From NCBI RefSeq assembly GCF_000422705.1, contig NZ_AUGO01000006.1, forward strand, positions 336,554-400,553: a stretch of DNA of 64,000 nt, read 5' to 3'. Position 1 is the first letter of the stretch. Each line of letters begins with the position of its first letter. The DNA comes from Flavobacterium soli DSM 19725 (GTDB taxonomy: Bacteria; Bacteroidota; Bacteroidia; Flavobacteriales; Flavobacteriaceae). A program made the translations under genes and the position numbers. Positions 18,761 through 27,270 of the stretch are shown here, in pieces. The notes under the pieces were generated by a model, which was not told where the DNA came from, searched no databases, and saw only the letters and a program-made list of their open reading frames with translations.

Positions 18761-20539
18761 TTAGTTTCCTCCTTTTTCCATTTTAGCTTTCAATTCAGCA
18801 AGAATATCATTATTATCTCCTAATGTAGATGCAGAAGCATTGTTGTTAGATGATGAATTGTTGTTATTCTCTGTTTGAGCTTTCACGTTTTTCTCTTCTT
18901 CTTCACGGAAGATCGCAGTGTGAGAAGCTACAACTCTTTTGAATTCTTTATTGAACTCGATTACTTTGAATTCAGCTGAGTCACCTTTTTTCAATTTTTT
19001 ACCGTCTTCTTTTTCAAGGTGACGAGTTGGAATAAAAGCAACAACATCTTCTCCAAATTCTACAGTAGCTCCTTTGTCAACGATTTCAGAGATTTCACCT
19101 GTGTGGATAGTTCCAACTGCGAAAGCATCTTCATGTTTGTCCCAAGGATTAGCAGTAGTTTGTTTGTGACCTAAAGATAATTTACGTCCGTCAACATCTA
19201 ATTCTAATACTACAACGTCAAGTTTTTCTCCAACGTTTACAAATTCAGATGGATGTTTGATTTTCTTAGTCCAAGATAAGTCAGAGATATAAATCAATCC
19301 GTCGATACCTTCTTCTAATTCTACGAAAATTCCAAAGTTTGTAAAGTTTCTAACGATACCTGTGTGTTTAGAACCAACTGGGTATTTAGAAGTGATATCA
19401 GTCCATGGATCTTGAGTCATTTGTTTGATACCCAATGACATTTTACGGTCATCTCTATCAAGAGTCAAGATTACAGCTTCTACTTCATCACCAACTTTTA
19501 CGAAATCCTGAGCACTTCTCAAGTGAGTAGACCAAGACATTTCAGAAACGTGGATCAAACCTTCAACACCTTCAGCAACTTCGATAAATGCACCGTAATC
19601 AGCGATTACAACTACTTTACCTTTTACTTTGTCACCAACTTTCAAGTCAGCACTCAAAGCATCCCATGGGTGAGCGTTCAATTGTTTCAAACCTAATTGG
19701 ATTCTTGTTTTCTCATCATCGAAATCAAGGATAACAACATTCAATTTTTGGTCTAATTCAAGAACTTCACTTGGGTGGTTGATTCTTGACCAAGAAAGGT
19801 CAGTAATGTGAATCAATCCATCAACACCACCTAAGTCAATAAACACACCATAAGAAGTAATGTTTTTAACAACACCTTCTAATACTTGTCCTTTTTGCAA
19901 TTGACCGATGATTTCTTTTTTCTGTACTTCAATATCCGCTTCGATAAGCGCTTTGTGAGAAACAACAACGTTTTTAAATTCGTGGTTAATTTTCACAACT
20001 TTGAATTCCATCATTTTGTTTACGTAAACATCATAATCTCTAATTGGCTTAACATCAATTTGAGATCCTGGCAAGAAAGCTTCAATACCAAAAACGTCAA
20101 CGATCATACCACCTTTAGTTCTGCATTTCACAAAACCATTAACGATTTCACCTGTTTCGTTAGCAGAGATAACTCTATCCCAAGCTTTGATAGTACGTGC
20201 TTTTCTGTGAGAAAGAACCAACTGACCTGTTTTATCCTCACGGATATCAATCAATACTTCTACTTTGTCACCCACTTTCAAGTTCGGGTTGTAACGGAAT
20301 TCGTTCAAAGAAATAACTCCCTCAGATTTAGCGTTGATATCAACGATAGCATCTCTGTCAGTAATTCTTACAACAACACCTTCCACTACTTCTTCCTGAT
20401 CAGTTGCTATAAAAGTTTTAGCTACTAATTCTTCAAATTCTAACAAGTTTTTCTCATCAACAGCATCAATACCTTCTTGGAAATTGTGCCAGTTAAAATT
20501 AGCTAAAAACTCTTCTTGTGATTTTAATTGTTCAGACAT
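18761..20539 (-). CDS. rpsA: 30S ribosomal protein S1
   Basis: A 592-residue protein with six S1/OB-fold repeats that bind mRNA on the 30S subunit during initiation. The repeats show the usual DKxxAxV / GLIHVSEMSW pattern (for example VEGLIHVSEMSWSTH, and ILTLDRDDRKMSLGIKQ at repeat ends). I set the start at the ATG at 20539 (MSEQLKSQEEFLANF): 42 extra in-frame codons upstream fall in the 5' leader and do not resemble S1. The C-terminus is Asn/Ser rich, then ends KAKMEKGGN. A strong promoter lies at 20663-20694 and a terminator at 18709-18743. Confidence 0.96.
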   Translation of the reverse strand: MSEQLKSQEEFLANFNWHNFQEGIDAVDEKNLLEFEELVAKTFIATDQEEVVEGVVVRITDRDAIVDINAKSEGVISLNEFRYNPNLKVGDKVEVLIDIREDKTGQLVLSHRKARTIKAWDRVISANETGEIVNGFVKCRTKGGMIVDVFGIEAFLPGSQIDVKPIRDYDVYVNKMMEFKVVKINHEFKNVVVSHKALIEADIEVQKKEIIGQLQKGQVLEGVVKNITSYGVFIDLGGVDGLIHITDLSWSRINHPSEVLELDQKLNVVILDFDDEKTRIQLGLKQLNAHPWDALSADLKVGDKVKGKVVVIADYGAFIEVAEGVEGLIHVSEMSWSTHLRSAQDFVKVGDEVEAVILTLDRDDRKMSLGIKQMTQDPWTDITSKYPVGSKHTGIVRNFTNFGIFVELEEGIDGLIYISDLSWTKKIKHPSEFVNVGEKLDVVVLELDVDGRKLSLGHKQTTANPWDKHEDAFAVGTIHTGEISEIVDKGATVEFGEDVVAFIPTRHLEKEDGKKLKKGDSAEFKVIEFNKEFKRVVASHTAIFREEEEKNVKAQTENNNNSSSNNNASASTLGDNNDILAELKAKMEKGGN

Positions 20540-20662
20540 TTGTTCTGATAAAAATTTGTATTCTGTATTTTCTTGCGTTTCATGATGCGATAAGAAAAAA
20601 ACAGAAGTTGTTTTACTTAAATATTTGATACCTAATGGAAACGCCTCCCGCCAAAAGGTGTG
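20540..20662 (-). promoter_or_regulatory. Untranslated leader of rpsA (about 118 nt)
   Basis: Between the promoter -7 box and the chosen ATG the rpsA transcript has about 118 bases of leader, long for this compact genome. It includes a G-rich stretch (GGCGGGAGGCG, minus strand) near its 5' end. In proteobacteria S1 represses its own leader; a similar role here is inference only. The upstream reading-frame extension in this leader is not supported as coding. Confidence 0.4.
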
Positions 20663-20694
20663 CAAAAGTAATAATAAATTTTAAATCTGCAAAA
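20663..20694 (-). promoter_or_regulatory. Promoter of rpsA (TTTTG - 19 bases - TACTTTTG)
   Basis: On the minus strand TTTTG (20690-20694) and TACTTTTG (20663-20670) are separated by exactly 19 bases, matching the Bacteroidota -33/-7 consensus. The promoter sits immediately beside the end of a dispersed repeat element (20712-20850). Confidence 0.7.
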
Positions 20695-20711
20695 TATTAT
20701 AGTTTAGATTT

Positions 20712-20850
20712 TTAGGAGCGAAAGGCTTGTGCAAAAAATAATCCATTTTCCAGCCTTCCTTCCAAATCTTTTTGTTTTTAAAGAAAAAACAAAAAGGATT
20801 TTCCCTCCAGTCTGGGCTAGATGAATAACTTTAGGCTTCTATTAATCTTT
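20712..20850 (-). repeat. Dispersed intergenic element, copy upstream of rpsA
   Basis: Read on the minus strand this stretch contains AGAAGCCTAAAGTTATTC, then ACTGGAGGGAAAATCC, a long A/T inverted repeat (CCTTTTTGTTTTTTCTTT with its complement), GGAAGGAAGGCTGGAAAATGG, and ends near CGCTCCTAAAAA. The same blocks in the same order occur at 48811-48907 and in part at 40425-40558; the central A/T hairpin also occurs at 25935-26098. Confidence 0.7.
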
Positions 20851-20872
20851 TGGACTCAACTTTGTCTATAAT

Positions 20873-20896
20873 GTTTCGCCCTTTCAGGGCTGAAAC
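20873..20896. repeat. REP-like palindrome (GCCCTTTCAGGGC), copy 1
   Basis: Core GCCCTTTCAGGGC at 20878-20890, with flanking GTTTC/GAAAC extending the dyad. The core recurs at 22239-22251 and 22313-22325 on either side of the metallophosphoesterase gene. Confidence 0.7.
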
Positions 20897-20949
20897 CATA
20901 ACGGTTTGCGGGTTTGACAGGGAGTTGCAAAACCGTTAACAGAAGTGTT

Positions 20950-22161
20950 TCAGAGTTTTGTTTTCATACCCCCTCCATCTATTATATATTCAAATCCTTT
21001 TTCAATGAACAAACCCTTTGTTTTATTAGAGTTTTTTTCTTGTCCATGAGAAACGTCAATATTTATTAGTTTTCCATTGTAGTCTTTTTTGATGCTGTTA
21101 TTAATAGTATGCCCAAATACTATTTTATTTGCTTGATAAAAGTTCAAAACATTATCTAATTCAATTTCTGATATTTTGTCATAATGCTTATAATCAATTG
21201 CTAAACCACGATACCAATAAATTCCTTCTCTACCAATCAAAAAATTAGCTTTTTCATTGTTTTCTGGCTCATTGTATAAATCTTTAAACCAGTTTTGTTT
21301 CGAAAGAGTATTGATCTCTGAAATTGATAAATTATGTTTTAAAATGTTTGGACTTAATCCTGCGTGAACAAAAATATAATTTCCTATTTTTTCAATTCCA
21401 TTCTTTGACTGCAACCATTTCCCCAATTCTGTTTTATCGGAATACATAAATTGAGTTGCCTTTTTCCAATCTTCTGTCTTGCCTATTAAGGTCGCAATCT
21501 TAATATATTTTTCATCATTATATTTAAACCGTCCTTGAAAATTAATAATTTCATGATTTCCTAAAATATAATGAACTTTTCCACCTTGTTTTTCTGCCTG
21601 TTCTTCTAGTTTATAAATAAGCCAAAGAACTGGAACCACATTAGAACCTCTGTCAACAAAATCTCCTGTCAAAACCAAATGCCCGTTACCAAATGTCCAG
21701 TTGTAATTTGTATCAATAATGTTATTATTAATTAGGAAACTTGAAAATGCGTTGAAATTCCCTTCAATATCAGAAATCGCAATTAGTTTTTGAGGCATTA
21801 AATAAGTATCTGCATTTTTTTGAATCAAATCTTTTTTAAAGAAGTAGAATTTATCTAAATCTTTATTGTTTACTTGAACTAAAATTGAATCACTCTTTTT
21901 GTATCCTGCAGTTTTTACATTATTTAATGAATCAACACGATATACTATTGAATCAATAATATAAGGTCCGTCTATTCCATTTAGCTTGACAATATGTTTC
22001 TTTTTATAAGAGAATTCGAATTCCCTATCTTCAAATAAAACTCTCAATCCTGACCACGTAGAATGTGTTCCATCTTGGTATTCAATATTAATCCCAAAAA
22101 TTAATAAAAAAAATAAAATTGAAGAAATAATTGTAATTGCTATAATCTTTAAAATTTTCAT
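20950..22161 (-). CDS. Metallophosphoesterase, membrane anchored (PPP/Shewanella-like phosphatase type)
   Basis: A 403-residue calcineurin-like phosphoesterase. An N-terminal transmembrane helix (about residues 4-25) anchors it, with the catalytic domain probably periplasmic. Motif II GDFVDRG is at 166-172, motif III GNHE at 201-204, and the C-terminal motif FGHT near 345, followed by NIDVSHGQ. Motif I reads SDIEGNF (130-136), with Glu where most members have His (DxH). The overall layout matches bacterial protein-phosphatase-like enzymes; substrate unknown. The gene is flanked by REP-like palindromes on both sides. Confidence 0.85.
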   Translation of the reverse strand: MKILKIIAITIISSILFFLLIFGINIEYQDGTHSTWSGLRVLFEDREFEFSYKKKHIVKLNGIDGPYIIDSIVYRVDSLNNVKTAGYKKSDSILVQVNNKDLDKFYFFKKDLIQKNADTYLMPQKLIAISDIEGNFNAFSSFLINNNIIDTNYNWTFGNGHLVLTGDFVDRGSNVVPVLWLIYKLEEQAEKQGGKVHYILGNHEIINFQGRFKYNDEKYIKIATLIGKTEDWKKATQFMYSDKTELGKWLQSKNGIEKIGNYIFVHAGLSPNILKHNLSISEINTLSKQNWFKDLYNEPENNEKANFLIGREGIYWYRGLAIDYKHYDKISEIELDNVLNFYQANKIVFGHTINNSIKKDYNGKLINIDVSHGQEKNSNKTKGLFIEKGFEYIIDGGGMKTKL

Positions 22162-22230
22162 TGTTGTTTTAATAACGGTTGTTTCATAATAGGTCAGCTA
22201 ACTAATTTTTTAACTCATCTTTCATAGGCA

Positions 22231-22330
22231 TTTGTGTCGCCCTTTCAGGGCTAGAATTCACGGACGTTTGATTCCATATTACATAGGGTTTTACCCTATG
22301 CTAAAATGTTTCGCCCTTTCAGGGCTACCC
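22231..22330. repeat. Composite REP-like repeat (three palindromes)
   Basis: Three dyads in 100 bases: GCCCTTTCAGGGC at 22239-22251, CATAGGGTTTTACCCTATG at 22282-22300, and GCCCTTTCAGGGC at 22313-22325. The pairing of an ATAGGGT/ACCCTAT palindrome with a GCCCT/AGGGC palindrome is a widespread Bacteroidota intergenic motif resembling REP elements moved by IS200-like (RAYT) transposases; no such transposase is in this window. Confidence 0.75.
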
Positions 22331-22341
22331 AACAATTCTGG

Positions 22342-23586
22342 TTATTTCAACAAGAGTTCGAACAACTTTGGAGCTTCAAGTTTAGAATCATCCAAGATAA
22401 AATTCTTGTCATACAATTTCCAAGGAGAATTGGCAAAAAAGTATAATTTGTTCCCGAAAACACTTGCCAAAGCTGGCTCGTTGAATTCATTTCTATTTTG
22501 GTCCAAAACAACAAAATCGATAATCTTGTTATTTTCTTGGTTTAATTGATACTGCACAATCCGAATTGGAGTAACACCATTGTGAATCGCAATCAATGAA
22601 TTTTTATAAAAAACCAAACCATCAATTCCTTTTTTCGTTGCATTTTCAGGGAATTTCAACCAGGAATGGCTGTTGCTTTTCAAATCAATCATTACAATTC
22701 CCTTCAAATAATCGGCAATAAATAATTTCGTATAATTTTCATCAAAAGTAATTCCTTGCAAATTAAAAGCCTCATTTCGCAAATCTTTCCAAACCGAAAT
22801 TGTATCATCCGATATTTTATAAATCAAAGGTTCTGCACTATCAGAAACATAAACCTCATTATTTTTCCCTACAATCAAATCCCCAAAAACGTGATTTCCT
22901 TCAACGGAAAAGCGTTGCACTATCTTTTTTGTAGTAATATCAATTTTCAAAATCTCATTCTTCCCTTCCATTTCCTTGCTAAAATACTTCATTTCTGGAA
23001 TTGCCGAAGTCGCCACCCATAAAAATTGCTCCTTTGCATCCACTTTCATTGCAAAAACCGAATACTTCGCATCTACAAACCAATCACTGCATTTTCCTGA
23101 AGCCACATCAAACGAAACAATTTTCTTATTTCGAATACTCGAAGCCAGCCAAAGTTTTTTATTTGAAATGCACAAAACACTTTCAGGATGCAAATCCTTT
23201 TCTGAAAGACTAACTTTAAATTTAGATTGCGTAATGGTTTTATTCTGTGAAGCTTTCAACTCTTTTATAAGTTGGAAACCTTTTAAATTTCTCAAGGACT
23301 CAAAATCGGCATCATCTTCAAAAGCAACGGTATTATTTGCCAAAATCATCTGCCTTAAAACAGAAAAAGCCTCAGTACTTTTCCCATTCAAGGCAAAAGC
23401 TGAGGCTAAATTATAAGTAAAGGTTGGATGTGCTGGTCTGATACTGTCCAATTGCTGAGTCAGTTTCAAAAACAAAGCATAGTCCTTGTTTTGATAGGCT
23501 TCAACACTTTTATTGTAAACAGCTTTGGTTTGCGAAAATCCAGAAATTCCGATTAATAGTAAAAGTAAAAATTTATATTTTATCAT
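22342..23586 (-). CDS. Secreted beta-propeller (SMP-30/NHL-like) protein with N-terminal TPR-like region
   Basis: A 414-residue exported protein: signal peptide at about 1-18 (GISGFSQ), a helical tetratricopeptide-like segment (about 20-100, with an AFALNGKSTEAFSVLRQM unit), then repeated beta-sheet blades (about 115-405; for example GITFDENYTKLFIADYLKGIVMIDL) typical of SMP-30/gluconolactonase or NHL propellers. No metal-binding set is certain, so enzymatic activity is not claimed. It lies 25 bases after the MFS gene on the same strand and may be cotranscribed with it. Confidence 0.75.
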   Translation of the reverse strand: MIKYKFLLLLLIGISGFSQTKAVYNKSVEAYQNKDYALFLKLTQQLDSIRPAHPTFTYNLASAFALNGKSTEAFSVLRQMILANNTVAFEDDADFESLRNLKGFQLIKELKASQNKTITQSKFKVSLSEKDLHPESVLCISNKKLWLASSIRNKKIVSFDVASGKCSDWFVDAKYSVFAMKVDAKEQFLWVATSAIPEMKYFSKEMEGKNEILKIDITTKKIVQRFSVEGNHVFGDLIVGKNNEVYVSDSAEPLIYKISDDTISVWKDLRNEAFNLQGITFDENYTKLFIADYLKGIVMIDLKSNSHSWLKFPENATKKGIDGLVFYKNSLIAIHNGVTPIRIVQYQLNQENNKIIDFVVLDQNRNEFNEPALASVFGNKLYFFANSPWKLYDKNFILDDSKLEAPKLFELLLK

Positions 23587-23611
23587 TATTTCCGAATTTA
23601 AAATTAAAATT

Positions 23612-24937
23612 TTAGTGACTTACCGTTTCCACATCTTTTGGATCATGCTTGTGCTTGAATAAAAAGGCAAAGGCAATTGCAATAATCAAAGCATAAATTG
23701 CAAATGATAGCCAGATATTGTGCCAATCTTTTATCCCGTCTTGCGTAAAATATTTATCAATTGCATAACCACTTATTTTACTTCCCAAATAAGCACCAAC
23801 ACCATTGGTCATCATCATGAATAATCCTTGTGCAGAAGAACGAATCTTAGAGTCTGTTGTAGTTTCTACAAATAAAGATCCTGAAATATTGAAGAAGTCA
23901 AACGCCATACCATAAACAATGCATGAAAGGATAATCATCCACAAACCTCCCATCGGGTCTCCATAGGCAAATAACCCAAAACGCAAAACCCATGCAATCA
24001 TAGAAAATAACATCACTTGCTTTATTCCAAATCGTTTCAAAAAGAAAGGGATTGCTAATATAAATAAGGTTTCAGAAACTTGAGAAATAGACATGATGAT
24101 GGTTGAATATTCCACCACAAACGAATTTGCATATTCTGGTATTTTGGCAAAATCATTTAAAAAAGCATCGCCATACATATTAGTAAGCTGTAATGCCCCA
24201 CCTAAAAACATGGAGAACACAAAAAAGAGTGCCATTTTATAGGACTTAAACAATTTAAACGCGTTTAAACCCAATTGCTCCACAAAACTTGCATCTTGTG
24301 AAATTGATTTCTGTGGAGGGCATTTTGGTAAGGTGAAGGAATAAATTCCTAACAAAATTGCAACAACTGCTGCAATATAAAATTGATTTGCATAAATTGG
24401 ATTTCCTGAAATGTTGGATATAGCCGTACCAATACTTAATCCAAAACTTTCAAAAATTTGAGGCGGAGTTGGCGAACTGAATACATTTGTGATCCACATG
24501 GCGACAATAAAACCTATTGTTCCCCAAACGCGAATTGGAGGAAAAACCTTTATCACATCATAATTGTTGTTTTTCAAAATCGTGTAGGCTATCGAGTTTG
24601 ACAAGGAAATGGTTGGCATATAACAAATCATTGCTCCAAAAATGATATAATATAAAATATTTGGATCATTAACTTCTGGAACATAAAACAAAAATAGTCC
24701 ATACAAAATATGCAGAATTCCATAAAGCTTTTCAGCATTAACCCATTTATCTGCTATAATTCCCGTAAGTGCAGGCATAAATAATGACGACAAACCAAGT
24801 GTAGAAAATATGGCTCCAAATTCGGCTCCAGTCCATCCTTTTGCATTAAAGCAATAAGTTCCAATCGTGATTAGCCAAGCTCCCCAAACAAAAAACTGTA
24901 GAAAACTCATTAAAGTCAATCTGCTTTTTATGCTCAT
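23612..24937 (-). CDS. MFS nucleoside permease (NHS / NupG-like)
   Basis: A 441-residue, 12-helix transporter with the start signature of nucleoside:H+ symporters (LTLMSFLQFFVWGAWLITIG, residues 7-26 region) and the conserved GIIADKWVNAEK loop after helix 2. It probably imports nucleosides together with protons across the inner membrane. The gene ends 26 bases before the start of the propeller gene. Assignment to the NHS family is by overall pattern; substrate preference is not visible. Confidence 0.85.
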   Translation of the reverse strand: MSIKSRLTLMSFLQFFVWGAWLITIGTYCFNAKGWTGAEFGAIFSTLGLSSLFMPALTGIIADKWVNAEKLYGILHILYGLFLFYVPEVNDPNILYYIIFGAMICYMPTISLSNSIAYTILKNNNYDVIKVFPPIRVWGTIGFIVAMWITNVFSSPTPPQIFESFGLSIGTAISNISGNPIYANQFYIAAVVAILLGIYSFTLPKCPPQKSISQDASFVEQLGLNAFKLFKSYKMALFFVFSMFLGGALQLTNMYGDAFLNDFAKIPEYANSFVVEYSTIIMSISQVSETLFILAIPFFLKRFGIKQVMLFSMIAWVLRFGLFAYGDPMGGLWMIILSCIVYGMAFDFFNISGSLFVETTTDSKIRSSAQGLFMMMTNGVGAYLGSKISGYAIDKYFTQDGIKDWHNIWLSFAIYALIIAIAFAFLFKHKHDPKDVETVSH

Positions 24938-25165
24938 AAGAAAATTTTGTATTTATGTTTTTTGAAAATTTTACAGCCCGTAAATCTACTATTAAAAATG
25001 AAAATAACAAATTAATTAAAAAAATTGAAAAATTTGAAAGTTTATACCATTTTACAGCAGCAAAATAAATTGATTCGAAATTTTAAATGTACTCATTTAA
25101 AAAACCTCAAAGACTTTATTTAATTCGATTCTTGAATGGGATAATAATAATTTCGTAGAAAATGA

Positions 25166-25855
25166 TTAGCTTTCTAATTCATCTGTAACCAATTCTAAAA
25201 CAGCTGTAAATTGTTCTTCTCTTGAAAGGTAGGAATTATCGATTTCGATAGCATCATCTGCAATAATTAAAGGAGAATCTTTGCGATGCGTATCAATATA
25301 ATCACGTTCTTGAACATTTTTCAACACTTCTTCATACGAAACTTCATCACCTTTTGCTTGAAGCTCATCAAAACGCCTTTGAGCTCGTGTTTCGGCACTT
25401 GCTGTCATGAATATCTTGAGTTCGGCATCTGGGAAAACGACAGTTCCAATATCTCTTCCGTCCATGACGATGGCTTTGTCTTTTCCCATTTGCTGTTGCT
25501 GTTCGACTAATTTGGCACGAACTTCAGATACTTCGGCAACTCGGCTGACGAATTTTGAAACTTCAATGGTTCTGATTTCCTTTTCTACATTTACATCGTT
25601 CAAAAACATCTCGGCAAAACCTAATTCGGGATTGAATTGAAATCTTAGATTGATATCCGGCAAGGCATTGATTAAAGTTTCTTTGTCAAAAGATTCTTCG
25701 TTGATGTAACCGTTATCCATTGCAAAATAGGCAACGGCACGGTACATTGCTCCAGTATCTACATAAACATATCCGAGGTGTTTGGCCAATTGTTTGGCTA
25801 AGGTGCTTTTTCCTGTAGAGGAAAATCCGTCGATGGCGATGGTGATTTTTTTCAT
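25166..25855 (-). CDS. cmk: Cytidylate kinase
   Basis: A 229-residue (d)CMP kinase that converts CMP and dCMP to the diphosphates with ATP. I start it at the ATG at 25855 (MKKITIAIDGFSSTGKST); the 11 upstream in-frame codons lie in the leader. The P-loop GFSSTGKST is at residues 9-17, the CMP-binding region has DTGAMYRAVA (about 34-43) and DGRDIGTVVFPDAELK (about 145-160), followed by the lid Arg residues. Length is standard. It belongs to the porQ-lon-cmk neighbourhood conserved in Bacteroidota. Confidence 0.96.
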   Translation of the reverse strand: MKKITIAIDGFSSTGKSTLAKQLAKHLGYVYVDTGAMYRAVAYFAMDNGYINEESFDKETLINALPDINLRFQFNPELGFAEMFLNDVNVEKEIRTIEVSKFVSRVAEVSEVRAKLVEQQQQMGKDKAIVMDGRDIGTVVFPDAELKIFMTASAETRAQRRFDELQAKGDEVSYEEVLKNVQERDYIDTHRKDSPLIIADDAIEIDNSYLSREEQFTAVLELVTDELES

Positions 25856-25934
25856 ATTTATTTTCGCCACGAAGGCACTAAGTCGCAAAGATAAAATAAA
25901 GTTTGAGAAAGGGAGAAGTTGTAATTTAAATAGT

Positions 25935-26098
25935 TTTGGTTGACTACGTTCGCTTGCGTGAGGGATTGCAGTGGAAATCCTTTTTATTTTTTTTCTTTAA
26001 AAAAATAAAAAGATTGTAACGGAAAGCCCGACAGCATCTTCAAAAAGGCTGTAGACAAACTGAATTTGCCTTTTTGAAAATGGTGGCACGCCCAAATA
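25935..26098 (-). repeat. Dispersed Flavobacterium-type intergenic element between porQ and cmk
   Basis: Read on the minus strand from the porQ stop: GGGCGTGCCACC, an 11-bp inverted repeat (TTCAAAAAGGC at 26039-26049 with GCCTTTTTGAA at 26068-26078), GTCGGGCTTTCCGTTACAATC, a long A/T hairpin (AAAAAGATT... / ...AATCCTTTTT arms around 25975-26014), then TTCCACTGCAATCCCTCACGC and GCGAACGTAGTC. This composite is the most complete of four related copies in the window. It contains stable stem-loops and may end porQ transcription. Confidence 0.7.
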
Positions 26099-27121
26099 TT
26101 AATCTTGAAAGTTAATCGTGAGTCCGAAAAGGCTTGTGTTTCCTGCCAAGGTATAACGCGAATAGGAATAATCAAACTTGATTTTGTTGAAACGTAGTCC
26201 GAAACCAACTGATATTCCAGAAAAATTCCGCTGGTCGAGAATACGGAGCTCCTCGCCTCTTCTAAAATTATAACCCAATCTAAGGTTGAAGGCTTTTGCT
26301 GGAAAAAGTTCGGCTCCAACGATAACGTGACGCAAGGCGTTGTTGAAAAAAGAAACTTTTTCTTCACTTTCGCCACCATCTATTGTGCCTTCGGATCTTG
26401 CTGGATTAGAAAAAGCGATGTCCCATTGTTGCAAATTTTCTAACGTTAGATGCCATCTCAAGGGAACATGTTCTAGTTCTTGCGAAATTCCAGCCATTAT
26501 TTCGAGTGGCAATTGTTCGCGTGTTCCTGCATAAGTTGTAAATTGTGTTCCGATGTTTCGAATGGCAAGTGCAATGTTGATGTCGTTATTTTCATCGATA
26601 TACAAAGCTCCAAGATCGATAGCTCCACCAAAAGAATTATAGGTTTCTAGGGTTGAAGAAATGAGTTTAGCATTGGCACCAAGGTAAATATCGGTCCAAG
26701 GAATGTTAAAAGCATAGCCGAAGGAAAGTGCAGTTTCACTTCCTGTAAAATCCGAAGTATAGTTTCCATTTTCGTCATATCCTTCAAAATTTCCGTAGTT
26801 TACATAGTTCACACCTGCGTGAAAAGTTTGCAGATGTCGGTCATAGGTATAGGCATAATTGGCAGTTCCGTAGGTTACTTCTCCAAACAAACTTCCATAG
26901 TTTAGAGAAAGGTGATTGTCCATTTCTGGATTAATCGTCGCCGGATTATACATCGCTTGATTGACATCGTAGTCATGAATGGTAAGGATTTTTCCACCCA
27001 AAGCGGCCTGTCTAGGAGAAGTAATAAGATTTAAAAACTGATAAACTGATTGACCGCCTATCTGACTGTAATTTACAGTACAAAAAAGCATAAAAACAGC
27101 AACGGTTATTTTTTTAAACAT
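26099..27121 (-). CDS. porQ: Type IX secretion system protein PorQ
   Basis: A 340-residue outer-membrane beta-barrel protein. Signal peptide at about 1-19 (FCTVNYSQ). The mature start GGQSVYQFLNLITSPRQAALGGK (split over residues 22-44) is the PorQ signature, followed by NPATINPEMDNHLSLNY and alternating beta-strands to the end. PorQ is needed, with PorU and PorV, for the T9SS attachment/shuttle stage in Porphyromonas; in flavobacteria it is usually between lon and cmk, exactly as here. Confidence 0.92.
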   Translation of the reverse strand: MFKKITVAVFMLFCTVNYSQIGGQSVYQFLNLITSPRQAALGGKILTIHDYDVNQAMYNPATINPEMDNHLSLNYGSLFGEVTYGTANYAYTYDRHLQTFHAGVNYVNYGNFEGYDENGNYTSDFTGSETALSFGYAFNIPWTDIYLGANAKLISSTLETYNSFGGAIDLGALYIDENNDINIALAIRNIGTQFTTYAGTREQLPLEIMAGISQELEHVPLRWHLTLENLQQWDIAFSNPARSEGTIDGGESEEKVSFFNNALRHVIVGAELFPAKAFNLRLGYNFRRGEELRILDQRNFSGISVGFGLRFNKIKFDYSYSRYTLAGNTSLFGLTINFQD

Positions 27122-27207
27122 AGGGTGAAAACCAATTTACATATCCTATAACGGAAATGCGAAGATATTATTTTTAAAATAAAGTTGATTTATTAAATTT
27201 CATCAAA

Positions 27208-27244
27208 AACAAAAAAGTTTAACCGATGATGATTAAACTTTTTT
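27208..27244 (-). terminator. Terminator-like hairpin after lon
   Basis: Arms AAAAAAGTTTAA (27211-27222) and TTAAACTTTTTT (27233-27244) around a 10-base loop, 27 bases beyond the lon stop codon; a T-run follows on the minus strand. Confidence 0.65.
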
Positions 27245-27270
27245 GAATATAATTATTGATCTAAAAACTA

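Noticed and set aside
20540..20665. N-terminal extension of rpsA (42 codons)
   Set aside because: The extra residues do not resemble S1 and the -7 promoter box overlaps the beginning of the extension; the ATG at 20539 is the true start.
22231..22330. CRISPR array
   Set aside because: Only palindromes of two kinds with irregular spacing; no regular direct repeats with unique spacers and no cas genes in the window.
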